A stretch of 13,598 nucleotides of DNA from JBEKHI01 sp050012355 (GTDB taxonomy: Bacteria > Actinomycetota > Actinomycetes > Streptosporangiales > Streptosporangiaceae). The position numbers were made by a program, and so were the translations under genes. Shown one piece after another: positions 1 through 6,314 of the stretch. The notes beneath the pieces were generated by a model that saw only the letters and a program-made list of their open reading frames with translations, did no database searches and had not been told where the DNA came from. The stretch covers positions 1 to 13,598 of the forward strand of contig JBEKHI010000222.1 in NCBI GenBank assembly GCA_050012355.1. The letters run 5' to 3'. Every line of letters begins with the position of its first letter. Within the stretch, counting starts at the first letter, position 1.

Positions 1-579
1 CTGCAAATGGCGCAGCTGCCTGATCTGGGCCGCGTAGCCGCCCACCGGCCGCCGCAACGCGGTCTCGTCGACAATCACCCAGAGCCGTAGCTTGCCCTCG
101 CGGAACCGCCGCTGCCGTTCCTTACGGACCAGCACGTGCCGCTCGCCCTCGCCGAGCGGGTAGTCGCAGAGTGAGATGACGGCGGAGGCGTACTCCTCGG
201 TCTGCAGCAATCCAGGTACGAGCTGGGGCTCGTAGACCCGGATCTGGTGCGCCCCGTCCTCCATGCCGATGTAGGACTGGAACCAGTCGGGGAGGATGTC
301 GGAGTACCGGTGCCACCAGCCTGGGTGACTGGACTGCTCGGCCAGGGTCAGCAACTGCTCGCGTTCGGCCGGTTCGACGCCGTATAGCGTCAGCAGATCG
401 AGGACGTCGATTTCCCTGATGGCATTACGCCCGAGTTCGATCCTGCTGATCTTCGATTCCGACGCACGGATGGCCTTGGCCGCGTCCTTGGCGCTGATGC
501 CGCTTTCATCGCGTAGTCGACGGAGCTGCGTACCCAGCAGGATACGCAGGACGGTAGGTCCCTCCGAGCTATTCGCCAC
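1..579 (-). CDS. XRE-family regulator with DUF5753-type C-terminus (3' end outside window)
   Basis: A DNA-binding regulator of the very common actinomycete XRE/DUF5753 class. The visible 193 residues begin with an N-terminal helix-turn-helix (about residues 8-65, with LGTQLRRLRDESGISAKDAA and SKISRIELGR). They continue into the family's C-terminal region, recognisable from HPGWWHRYSD, a YEPQLVPGLLQTEEYA segment near residues 115-130, and VDETALRRPVGG close to the window edge. The GTG at 579 is chosen because GAGGGGG (589-595) lies 9 nt upstream and no better in-frame start precedes it. Known members are about 270-290 residues, so roughly one third is missing to the left. Such regulators often sit beside a small DUF397 gene; none is visible here. 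It is divergent from the aldo/keto reductase, and the shared spacer contains a palindrome that may be its operator. Family assignment is firm; target genes are unknown. Confidence 0.93.
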   Translation of the reverse strand, partial: MANSSEGPTVLRILLGTQLRRLRDESGISAKDAAKAIRASESKISRIELGRNAIREIDVLDLLTLYGVEPAEREQLLTLAEQSSHPGWWHRYSDILPDWFQSYIGMEDGAHQIRVYEPQLVPGLLQTEEYASAVISLCDYPLGEGERHVLVRKERQRRFREGKLRLWVIVDETALRRPVGGYAAQIRQLRHLQ

Positions 580-605
580 GGCAACCGACCCCCTCAGTCG
601 AGGAA

Positions 606-682
606 AATTGCGCTACGCAATTGTGCATCAGTCAGTGCATTACGTGGGCGCTGGTCCACTGTGTACTAGTCATCGTAGCGCA
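606..682. promoter_or_regulatory. Candidate paired operator in divergent spacer
   Basis: The spacer between the XRE regulator and the aldo/keto reductase holds a perfect palindrome at 606-622, AATTGCG-CTA-CGCAATT. Its core TGCGCTACG (609-617) recurs perfectly in inverted orientation at 674-682 (CGTAGCGCA). The sites are about 65 bp apart. The first lies just upstream of the regulator's ribosome-binding site. This arrangement fits dimer binding and autoregulation by the adjacent XRE protein, but the protein-site link is inference. Confidence 0.45.
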
Positions 683-748
683 TGGGGGGTTTCGTGCCAG
701 TATCTCTTCGGGTGTCGCCCGCTCGTCGGGCGCGGCATGGCTAAGTCG

Positions 749-754
749 TATGAT
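749..754 (+). promoter_or_regulatory. -10 element giving a leaderless aldo/keto reductase transcript
   Basis: TATGAT matches the actinobacterial -10 pattern TANNNT. Seven nt separate it from the ATG at 762, so transcription would begin at or next to the start codon. There is no Shine-Dalgarno sequence before that ATG and no recognisable -35 element. Confidence 0.45.
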
Positions 755-761
755 GCTGGAC

Positions 762-1712
762 ATGCGCTATCGGCCACTTGGTGACTCTGGACTCGTGGTC
801 TCAGTCGTAGGACTGGGCTGCAACAACTTCGGCGGACGACTGGATACCGCCGCTACCCGCGCGGTCGTGGACGCCGCCATCGACGAGGGCGTCACCCTCT
901 TCGATACGTCCGACACTTATGGCGGGACCGGCGGCTCGGAGAAGATTCTCGGCGAGGTGCTCCAAGGGCGCCGGGACAAGGTGGTACTGGCTACCAAGTT
1001 CGGGCACCAGCGAGCCGACATGGGCTACGGCCCGGCGGTAGGCGCCAAGGGCGGCCGCGGCTACATCCGCCGCGCGGTCACCGAATCGCTGCGCCGGCTC
1101 CAGACGGATCACATCGACCTGTACCAGCTGCACACCCCGGATCCGGTCACGCCGATCGAGGAGACGCTCGCGGCGCTCGACGAGCTGGTGACCGAGGGCA
1201 AGGTCCGCTACATCGGGCACTCCAACTTCTCCGGCTGGCAGATCGCGGACGCCGCGCACCTGGCCGCCGCGTCGGGACGGACGCCGTTCATCTCCGCGCA
1301 GAACCACTGGTCGCTGCTCGAGCGTGCCGCCGAGGCCGAGGTCGTCCCCGCCGCGGAGCATTTCGGGCTCGGCCTGCTGCCATACTTCCCGCTGGCCAAC
1401 GGCCTGCTCACCGGTAAGGTCCGCCGCGGCGAGCCGGTTCCGTCTGGTACCCGGCTGGAGACCCGCGAGGGATACATCACCGACGCCAAGCTGGACAAGG
1501 TCGAATCGCTAATCGCCTGGGGCGAGGACCACGGCGTCAGCCTGCTCCAGATCGCGATCGGCGCGCTAGCCGCCCTGCCCGGCTGCTCGTCGGTGATCGC
1601 CGGCGCCACCAAGCCCGAGCAGGTCCGCGCGAACGTAGCCGCCGCCGACTGGGAGCCAACCGCCTCCGAACTAGAGGAAATCAACAAGATCGTCCCGCCC
1701 CCAGGCTCCTAA
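762..1712 (+). CDS. Aldo/keto reductase
   Basis: An NADPH-dependent cytosolic oxidoreductase of the AKR superfamily with a (beta/alpha)8 barrel, 316 residues and so of normal length. The N-terminus RPLGDSGLVVSVVGLGCNNFGG is typical. The catalytic tetrad is visible as Asp48 and Tyr53 (FDTSDTYGG), Lys79 (LATKFG) and His124 (LYQLHTPD). The motif GHSNFS (about 153-158) and the C-terminal VIAGATKPEQVRANVAA complete the cofactor site. The frame is open back to a TTG at 621, but that extension is not AKR-like. ATG 762 matches the family N-terminus and lies 7 nt after a -10-like TATGAT, so translation is probably leaderless. It is divergent from the XRE regulator and convergent with the serine protease. 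The substrate cannot be read from the sequence; ketones, aldehydes or sugar derivatives are all possible. Confidence 0.95.
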   Translation: MRYRPLGDSGLVVSVVGLGCNNFGGRLDTAATRAVVDAAIDEGVTLFDTSDTYGGTGGSEKILGEVLQGRRDKVVLATKFGHQRADMGYGPAVGAKGGRGYIRRAVTESLRRLQTDHIDLYQLHTPDPVTPIEETLAALDELVTEGKVRYIGHSNFSGWQIADAAHLAAASGRTPFISAQNHWSLLERAAEAEVVPAAEHFGLGLLPYFPLANGLLTGKVRRGEPVPSGTRLETREGYITDAKLDKVESLIAWGEDHGVSLLQIAIGALAALPGCSSVIAGATKPEQVRANVAAADWEPTASELEEINKIVPPPGS

Positions 1713-1717
1713 CCCCC

Positions 1718-1733
1718 GCTGCCGGTGGGCGGC
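1718..1733 (+). terminator. Possible GC-rich terminator hairpin after the reductase
   Basis: Five nt after the TAA stop, GCTGCC-GGTG-GGCGGC can fold into a 6-bp stem (one G-U pair) with a 4-nt loop. No T-tract follows, so this is only a weak candidate. The rest of the spacer to the protease stop (1848) contains a short palindrome, CACCGGCGGTG at 1832-1842, but nothing convincing. Confidence 0.3.
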
Positions 1734-1847
1734 CTGGGTCGGGGAGGGGTGTGCCGTTGCTGGTCGGTGTGGCACTGCCCGTACTCTTTGCTGGTCAGCG
1801 TCGCACCGCCCAGAATCGGTCCGCTGCCGCGCACCGGCGGTGGTGGG

Positions 1848-2654
1848 TTAGCCGGCGGTGGCGGTCTTGTAGAGGGACTCGGCGCTGGCGTTCGAGCTGA
1901 GCATGGCCGCGTAGGAGACCGAGGGTGTCAGGCCACCCTGCTCGTAGCCGCCGATGACGCCGATGACCACGCCCTGGCCGGTGGCCGAGCTCACGTTGGC
2001 GAGGAACGGCCCGCCGCTGGTCCCGTCGAGGTAGCCGCCGCAGTCGAACTCAAGCTGCGTCGGGCTGAAGATCTTGGTCCAGTTCGAGCATTCCACGGGC
2101 TCCGCGGCTCCGTCGGGATAGCCGATGACCTGGACGTAGGCGCGGGTGATCCCGCCGGTCACGAGTTCCTCGGCCCCGGTGATGTCCTCGATGGGAACGC
2201 CCTCGTTGGGGTCGGACACGGTGAGGAAGGCGAAGTCATCGTCGGGGTCCTGCGAGGACTGCCAGGCCGAGTCCGTGTAGGTGTGCGTGACCTTCCAAAC
2301 CCCGTAGGGCGACTTGCCGTCGTGGTACGAGGGGATGAACACGACCGTTCCGGAGACCTCGGTCACACAGTGCGCGGCGGTCAAGACGAGGTCGCCGGCC
2401 GCGGAGTTGACAACGCTAGCGGTGCAGAAGTGATTGCCGAGCTTGCCGTCGCTCATCGTGAACAGCGTGCCGACGGCCGCGGTGCCGGAGAAGGACCGGC
2501 TGGTATCGGCGCTAGTGGTGAGCCGACTGACGGCGTGTTTGACCTTGGTGTAGATCCCGGTGGCGGCGCCGGTCGCTGGGGCCACTGCTGCTGTCATGGC
2601 GAGCAAACCAGAGAGTGCGAAGACACTTCCGCGCTCGGTGATCCACCGCAGCAA
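1848..2654 (-). CDS. Secreted trypsin-like serine protease
   Basis: A predicted exported peptidase of the chymotrypsin/trypsin fold (S1-type), 268 residues. From the chosen start, residues 1-33 form a signal peptide: charged LRWITERG, then the hydrophobic stretch SVFALSGLLAMTAAVA, with possible cleavage after an Ala-rich site near 30. The catalytic triad is visible as His95 (LTAAHC), Asp140 (DDDFAFL) and Ser213 (GTSGGPF). Cys77 and Cys96 flank the His loop as in S1 enzymes; Cys189 and Cys205 may form a second disulfide. The TTG at 2654 is chosen because GGGAGG (2661-2666) sits 6 nt upstream. The frame stays open to another TTG at 2687, which would add 11 non-signal residues and lacks such a site. 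Substrate specificity is not readable. The tail is a short stretch with no added binding domain. Confidence 0.9.
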   Translation of the reverse strand: MLRWITERGSVFALSGLLAMTAAVAPATGAATGIYTKVKHAVSRLTTSADTSRSFSGTAAVGTLFTMSDGKLGNHFCTASVVNSAAGDLVLTAAHCVTEVSGTVVFIPSYHDGKSPYGVWKVTHTYTDSAWQSSQDPDDDFAFLTVSDPNEGVPIEDITGAEELVTGGITRAYVQVIGYPDGAAEPVECSNWTKIFSPTQLEFDCGGYLDGTSGGPFLANVSSATGQGVVIGVIGGYEQGGLTPSVSYAAMLSSNASAESLYKTATAG

Positions 2655-2703
2655 GGGATACCTCCCGTCAGGCCCATTGATGCTCAATTGTGATGGACAA
2701 AAC

Positions 2704-2736
2704 GGGAACTTTCCATAGACGAGCCTGGGAACTTCC
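2704..2736. promoter_or_regulatory. Tandem GGGAACTT repeats upstream of the protease
   Basis: GGGAACTTTCC (2704-2714) and GGGAACTTCC (2727-2736) are direct repeats starting 23 bp apart. Each contains a GGAA-N1/2-TTCC palindrome. They lie 50-82 bp upstream of the protease start, in the only noncoding space available for its promoter. They look like two operator sites on about the same helical face. The binding protein is unknown. Confidence 0.4.
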
Positions 2737-2753
2737 TGTGAGTTACGCCGCGT

Positions 2754-3440
2754 TCAGGCGGGGTCAGGGTGATCGATGTTCCAGTACCTGCTCATTGAGC
2801 AGAGCCAGGTCGTCCGCGAGTCCGGGTCACCTTCGGCGGACTCGCGGGGAAAGGCCTGGAACCGGGTGATCGTGCGCTGGCCGCCCTCGGTGTCCCCGTA
2901 TAGCAGTTCCACCGTCCACGGCTGGTTGTCCGCGATCGCTTTCCGGGCCGCGTCGTATTGCGGATCAGCCGGGTCGCGGAACGCTGCCTGCCAGAACCCG
3001 ATGTCCGACGGCGCCACATACAGATCCCGGGTCTGCGGCCGGAACTCCTCGAGTGACGCGTGGTCCCGTGAGCGGTACCACTCGGGGTAGAAACGCCAGC
3101 CGTGCAGTACCGCCATCCCGCTGCCCACGTTGCGCAGCCCCAGCGCCAGGTACACCGCGTTGTCCGTCTGCCCCATGGAGCCGTCGCCACCGCCGATATC
3201 GGCCGCCGCGCTCGCCGGCGGTATGCGCACCCACTTCCGGTCGCCGAAGTTGACCTTCTGCATGGGGTCGTCGCGCCGCGTAATGGAGAGCACCGGACGC
3301 AGGCCGATGAGCAGCGACCGTTCCGCTATGCGGGCGGACGCGTTCGAAGACCTGATAGCGGCGAACGTGGCGAAGGCCAGCACGAGCGTCCCGAGCGCGG
3401 TGGCGAGGTCCGCCACCGTGGCCCAGTCACCAGCGGTCAT
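2754..3440 (-). CDS. Membrane-anchored actinobacterial protein of unknown function
   Basis: A 228-residue protein of unknown function. Residues about 6-28 (WATVADLATALGTLVLAFATF onward) form one N-terminal membrane segment, followed by a probable soluble domain with short beta-strand-like stretches. Recognisable conserved-looking parts are LGLRNVGSGMAVLHGWRF (about 100-117), RDLYVAPSDIGFWQAAFRDP (about 138-157), WTVELLYGDTEGGQRTITRF (175-194) and the C-terminal RYWNIDHPDP. I know this layout from uncharacterised actinobacterial proteins but know no activity for it. ATG 3440 overlaps the 3' end of the upstream aldo/keto reductase by 14 nt and has no clear Shine-Dalgarno sequence, so it is probably translated by coupling to that gene. 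Membrane topology is not determinable from sequence alone. Confidence 0.82.
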   Translation of the reverse strand: MTAGDWATVADLATALGTLVLAFATFAAIRSSNASARIAERSLLIGLRPVLSITRRDDPMQKVNFGDRKWVRIPPASAAADIGGGDGSMGQTDNAVYLALGLRNVGSGMAVLHGWRFYPEWYRSRDHASLEEFRPQTRDLYVAPSDIGFWQAAFRDPADPQYDAARKAIADNQPWTVELLYGDTEGGQRTITRFQAFPRESAEGDPDSRTTWLCSMSRYWNIDHPDPA

Positions 3441-4413
3441 GGATAGCGGCGCGGAAGTGCGCGTCGTATATGGCCTCGATCTTGTCCAGTTCGGAGGCGG
3501 TAAACGCGGGGAGGTCCGCCGCGGCCGCGTTCTGCCGGGCCTGGGTGACGTTGCGCGCGCCCGGGATCACCGTGGTCACGCCCGGCTGCTGAATCACCCA
3601 GCGCAGCGCCTTCTCGGCGGTCGTTCCCGGCTCGCCGGAGACGACCGACGCGAACTCGGCCGCGGCACCGACCCCGGCCGCGTAGTCGACGCCGGAGAAC
3701 GTCTCGCCGACGTCGAAGGCCTCGCCGCGGGAGTTGTAGTTGCGGTGGTCGTTGGGGGGGAACGTCGTGTCTAGCGTGTAGCGGCCGGACAGCAGCCCCG
3801 AGGCGAGCGGTACCCGGGCGATGATCGCGACGCCGGCCCGCTGCGCGGCGGGCAGCACCTCGTCCAGCGGCTTGCGGCGGAAAGCGTTCAGGATGATCTG
3901 GACGGAGGCCACGCGCGGCCGCGCGATCGCCTTCAGCGCCTGCTCGGAGGTCTCCACGCTCACTCCGTAAGCGGCGATCCGGTCCTCGTCAACCAGCGTG
4001 TCGAGAGCGTCGAACACCTGATCCGAGTCATAAACCGGCGTGGGCGGGCAATGCAGTTGCACGAGATCGAGCTGGTCGACGCCGAGATTGACCCGAGACC
4101 GGTCGGTCCACGCGCGGAAGTTCTCCAGCGTGTAGTTCTCCGGTACCTGGTCGACCCGGCGGCCCATCTTTGTGGCGACCATCACATTCTGCCCGGCGTT
4201 GTCGCCTAGAAAGCGGCCGATGATTCGCTCACTACGGCCGTCCCCGTACACATCGGCGGTGTCGAAGAAGGTCACGCCGGACTCGACGGATGCCCGTAGC
4301 ACGTCTAGCGCTTCGCGCTCTGTCACGTTGCCCCAGTCGGCGCCGAGCTGCCAGGTGCCAAGCCCGACGACCGATGCCCGGCGTCCGGTACGTCCGAGAA
4401 CTCGCTGTTCCAT
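3427..4413 (-). CDS. Aldo/keto reductase (second, distinct from the first)
   Basis: A cytosolic NADPH-dependent AKR-superfamily oxidoreductase, 328 residues, resembling the bacterial general-stress/IolS-like group. Its N-terminus QRVLGRTGRRASVVGLGTWQ is typical. The catalytic tetrad is Asp51 and Tyr56 (FDTADVYG), Lys82 (VATKMG) and His121 (LVQLHCPP). The motif YGVSVET (about 154-160) and VIPGARNVTQARQNAAA near the C-terminus form the cofactor site. It is clearly diverged from the reductase at 762-1712 and is not a recent duplicate. ATG 4413 has no Shine-Dalgarno sequence but has TAGATT 6 nt upstream, suggesting a leaderless message. It is divergent from the MATE exporter and overlaps the next gene by 14 nt, which suggests joint expression with that membrane protein. 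The substrate is unknown. Confidence 0.95.
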   Translation of the reverse strand: MEQRVLGRTGRRASVVGLGTWQLGADWGNVTEREALDVLRASVESGVTFFDTADVYGDGRSERIIGRFLGDNAGQNVMVATKMGRRVDQVPENYTLENFRAWTDRSRVNLGVDQLDLVQLHCPPTPVYDSDQVFDALDTLVDEDRIAAYGVSVETSEQALKAIARPRVASVQIILNAFRRKPLDEVLPAAQRAGVAIIARVPLASGLLSGRYTLDTTFPPNDHRNYNSRGEAFDVGETFSGVDYAAGVGAAAEFASVVSGEPGTTAEKALRWVIQQPGVTTVIPGARNVTQARQNAAAADLPAFTASELDKIEAIYDAHFRAAIHDRW

Positions 4414-4419
4414 GGCTTA

Positions 4420-4425
4420 AATCTA
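4420..4425 (-). promoter_or_regulatory. -10 element for leaderless reductase transcript
   Basis: On the minus strand TAGATT fits TANNNT and lies 6 nt before the reductase ATG at 4413, placing the transcription start at the A of the start codon. No Shine-Dalgarno sequence and no clear -35 element are present. Confidence 0.45.
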
Positions 4426-4426
4426 C

Positions 4427-4498
4427 CGAGATACTGGATGCGTGGCGGACACGGGAGGTCGGTCGGGGCCGGTTGGCCGGCGAGATACAGCGCGGGTG
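4427..4498 (+). promoter_or_regulatory. Duplicated -10/GTG start modules of the MATE gene
   Basis: CGAGATAC occurs at 4427-4434 and 4481-4488. In both copies a GATACW hexamer (4430-4435 and 4484-4489) is followed by exactly 6 nt and then a GTG (4442 and 4496). The copies are 54 bp apart, so both GTGs are in the same frame. Each could act as a leaderless promoter/start unit. The first (GATACT) is closer to the -10 consensus; the second (GATACA) lacks the final T. Confidence 0.35.
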
Positions 4499-5830
4499 AC
4501 CAAGCTTGATCACCTAGACCGTCGCATCGTGGCGCTGGCCGTGCCTGCGATGGGTGCCATCGCCGCCGAGCCGCTCTACAACCTGGCCGACACCGCCATC
4601 GTGGGACATCTCGGCCGGGTCCCGCTTGACGCGTTGGCGATCGCGGCGACCGCGCTGTCGATGGCGGCGTGGCTGGCCGTGTTCCTGACCACGGCGACCA
4701 CCTCGGCCGTCGCACGGCTGGTGGTCCGCGGGGACACCGCCGGGGCGGGCCGGGTGGCGGGGGCCGCGTACCTGGCGGGCGCGGCCGGGGGAGCGGCCGT
4801 CGCGGTGCTGCTGGTGGCCGCCGCCCCGCTGATTGGCTGGCTGCTGGGGGCCCGCGGCGTCGTACTCGCGGACGCCACCAGCTATCTGCGCATCTCGGCC
4901 GCCGGGCTGCCCTTCCTCTATTTCTCGTACGCGGGCAACGGGCATCTGACCGGGCTCGCGGACACCAGGACGCCGTTGTGGATCGCCGTGTCGGCGAACG
5001 TGGCGAACGTCGCGCTTGAGATCGGCCTGGTGTTCGGCGCGGGCTGGGGGCTCGATGGCTCGGCGTGGGGGACGGTGCTGGCACAGGCCGCCTCGGCCAT
5101 GCTCTACGCGGCGGCCGCGCTGTACGGCGCGCGGCTGCGCGGCGGGTCGGCGTCTCGCGACGTCCGCGTGCCGCCCCGGCGGCCAGGCCGGACCGAGATC
5201 ACCGGCCTGCTCCGTGATGGGCACCGGCTGTCGGTGCGGACGATCGCGCTCGGGGTGGTGCCGATGGCGGTGACCGCGATCGCGGCCAGGCTCGGCCCGG
5301 TCGACCTCGCCGGGCAGCAGATCGCGATGCGGATCTGGTACTTGCTGTCGCTGCTGCTCGACTCGCTCGCCGTGCCTGGCCAGGTGCTCGTGAGTTCCAG
5401 CCTGGGCGCGGGCCAGCGAGACGAGGCGCGTTACGTGGGGCAGCGGACTCTTCGTTTTGGTCTAATCGCTGGTACGGCGCTTGGCATGATCACGCTCGGG
5501 CTGGCGTTCGCGGCGCCTGGCTGGTTTACCCACGACGGCGGGGTGGCGCACGCGGCCACCGTGGCGCTCGCGGTGTCGGCGCTGACTCAGCCACTGGCCG
5601 CGCTGGCGTTCGTGCTCGACGGGCTGATACTCGGGCTCTCGGACTACGTGGCCATGCGCCGGGCCATGATTGTCGCCGCGGTGGCCTTCGCCCCGGCTGG
5701 GGCGCTGGTGCTGCGCTACCACTGGCTGGGGCTACCAGGGGTGTGGGCGGCACTCGGCATCTGGCTCACTGCCCGCTCGGTGCTGCTGGGCAGGCGGTGG
5801 CGTGCGGAGATGGCTCACTTCTTCGTGTAG
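4496..5830 (+). CDS. MATE-family (DinF-like) multidrug/metabolite exporter
   Basis: An inner-membrane secondary transporter of the MATE family, probably driven by a proton or sodium gradient and exporting organic cations or metabolites. From GTG 4496 it has 444 residues, normal for the family, with about 12 hydrophobic segments. The N-terminus LDHLDRRIVALAVPAMG followed by EPLYNLADTAIVGHLG (about 25-40) is diagnostic for the DinF-like branch. Later features are LPFLYFSYAGNGHLTGLADTR, and SLAVPGQVLVSSSLGAGQ in the second half-repeat. An in-frame GTG at 4442 would add 18 hydrophilic residues. Homology favours 4496, but neither start has a Shine-Dalgarno sequence and both have a -10-like hexamer 6 nt upstream. 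The gene is divergent from an aldo/keto reductase, and its last 16 nt overlap the convergent small zinc-knuckle gene. Confidence 0.93.
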   Translation: MTKLDHLDRRIVALAVPAMGAIAAEPLYNLADTAIVGHLGRVPLDALAIAATALSMAAWLAVFLTTATTSAVARLVVRGDTAGAGRVAGAAYLAGAAGGAAVAVLLVAAAPLIGWLLGARGVVLADATSYLRISAAGLPFLYFSYAGNGHLTGLADTRTPLWIAVSANVANVALEIGLVFGAGWGLDGSAWGTVLAQAASAMLYAAAALYGARLRGGSASRDVRVPPRRPGRTEITGLLRDGHRLSVRTIALGVVPMAVTAIAARLGPVDLAGQQIAMRIWYLLSLLLDSLAVPGQVLVSSSLGAGQRDEARYVGQRTLRFGLIAGTALGMITLGLAFAAPGWFTHDGGVAHAATVALAVSALTQPLAALAFVLDGLILGLSDYVAMRRAMIVAAVAFAPAGALVLRYHWLGLPGVWAALGIWLTARSVLLGRRWRAEMAHFFV

Positions 5831-6048
5831 AGTCCCGTGCCGCCGGTCCCGCCGAAGAAGAGTTTCGCTCCGAGCCGGTCCTTGCGTCCGGTGCCACCGC
5901 ACTTGCGGCAGCGCCGGTGCGCGTAGCCGTACATGCCCCCGAAGTGGCGTCCGGTCGCGTTGCAGATCCGGCACTTGGTCAGGGGATGGATCTTCAGGGA
6001 CACCAGGTAGCCCACTGCGATCATCCCAATAATGACGATAACACCCAT
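5815..6048 (-). CDS. Small membrane protein with two zinc-knuckle motifs
   Basis: A 77-residue protein. Residues 2-20 (GVIVIIGMIAVGYLVSLKI) form a single membrane segment. The remainder carries two Cys pairs, Cys26/Cys29 (CRICNATG) and Cys47/Cys50 (CRKCGGTG), each CxxC followed by xxTG. This resembles one zinc site of the DnaJ cysteine-rich region, and the four cysteines probably bind one zinc ion. I know similar short actinobacterial proteins but no function for them. ATG 6048 is chosen because GGAGG (6056-6060) lies 7 nt upstream; the frame is open 24 nt further, but no equal site is there. Its last 16 nt overlap the 3' end of the convergent MATE gene. No J-domain is present, so it is not a truncated DnaJ. 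Confidence 0.82.
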   Translation of the reverse strand: MGVIVIIGMIAVGYLVSLKIHPLTKCRICNATGRHFGGMYGYAHRRCRKCGGTGRKDRLGAKLFFGGTGGTGLYTKK

Positions 6049-6089
6049 TTTGCACCCTCCGTTTGGCTGCAACGAAAGGCGCCTCTACC

Positions 6090-6218
6090 ATGAAGAACGC
6101 GCACGTTACTGGGGATCGCGTGCCGCTGAGCCGGGTCGAGGCTGCCGAACTTCGTGCAGGCCGGCCACCGCCGGGCCACCCCGGTAGGGTCGCTAATGAC
6201 CCTAGAGCCCAAGGATAA
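6090..6218 (+). CDS. Possible 42-residue small ORF (doubtful)
   Basis: An ATG at 6090 opens a 42-codon frame (MKNAHVTGDRVPLSRVEAAE onward) in the 266-bp spacer between the zinc-knuckle and TauE genes. AAAGG at 6075-6079 is a weak, distant ribosome-binding site. Third-position G/C is clearly lower than in the neighbouring genes, and I recognise no family. It is listed only because the space is otherwise unexplained and may well not be translated. Confidence 0.15.
   Translation: MKNAHVTGDRVPLSRVEAAELRAGRPPPGHPGRVANDPRAQG
6185..6204. promoter_or_regulatory. Perfect inverted repeat in the zinc-knuckle/TauE spacer
   Basis: TAGGGTC (6185-6191) and GACCCTA (6198-6204) form a perfect 7-bp inverted repeat around a 6-nt centre. 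It lies about 140 bp upstream of the zinc-knuckle start and 110 bp downstream of the TauE stop. It could be an operator or a weak minus-strand terminator; no T-tract follows on either strand. The rest of 6049-6314 shows no recognisable RNA gene. Confidence 0.35.
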
Positions 6219-6314
6219 GCCGATCTAATTTGAGATGCGAGCAATTTAGCCAAGCCAGCGGGTATGACGCCAGATTTCTGGACCAATTTTCATGATTCGT
6301 CCGGATCCGACCGG

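Noticed and set aside
621..761. 47-residue N-terminal extension of the first aldo/keto reductase from TTG 621
   Set aside because: No AKR similarity; it runs through the divergent promoter region, and ATG 762 matches the family start.
1740..1847. Protease terminator (GTGCC...GGCAC and CACCGGCGGTG)
   Set aside because: The first stem is only 5 bp with a 15-nt loop, and the second has no room for a loop; neither is followed by a T-tract.
1725..2693. 322-codon plus-strand frame
   Set aside because: It is antisense to the serine protease; it is Gly/Val/Ala-rich without recognisable motifs, while the minus strand has a full catalytic triad and signal peptide.
3130..3774. 214-codon plus-strand frame across the unknown gene and second reductase
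   Set aside because: It spans two well-supported minus-strand genes and has no family features.
4232..5224. Several Arg/Pro-rich minus-strand frames opposite the MATE gene
   Set aside because: Shadows of the GC-rich MATE coding sequence; the plus strand has clear membrane segments and family motifs.
5815..6048. Zinc-knuckle gene as a broken DnaJ
   Set aside because: It begins with a membrane segment and its own strong ribosome-binding site; no J-domain or C-terminal DnaJ sequence is nearby.
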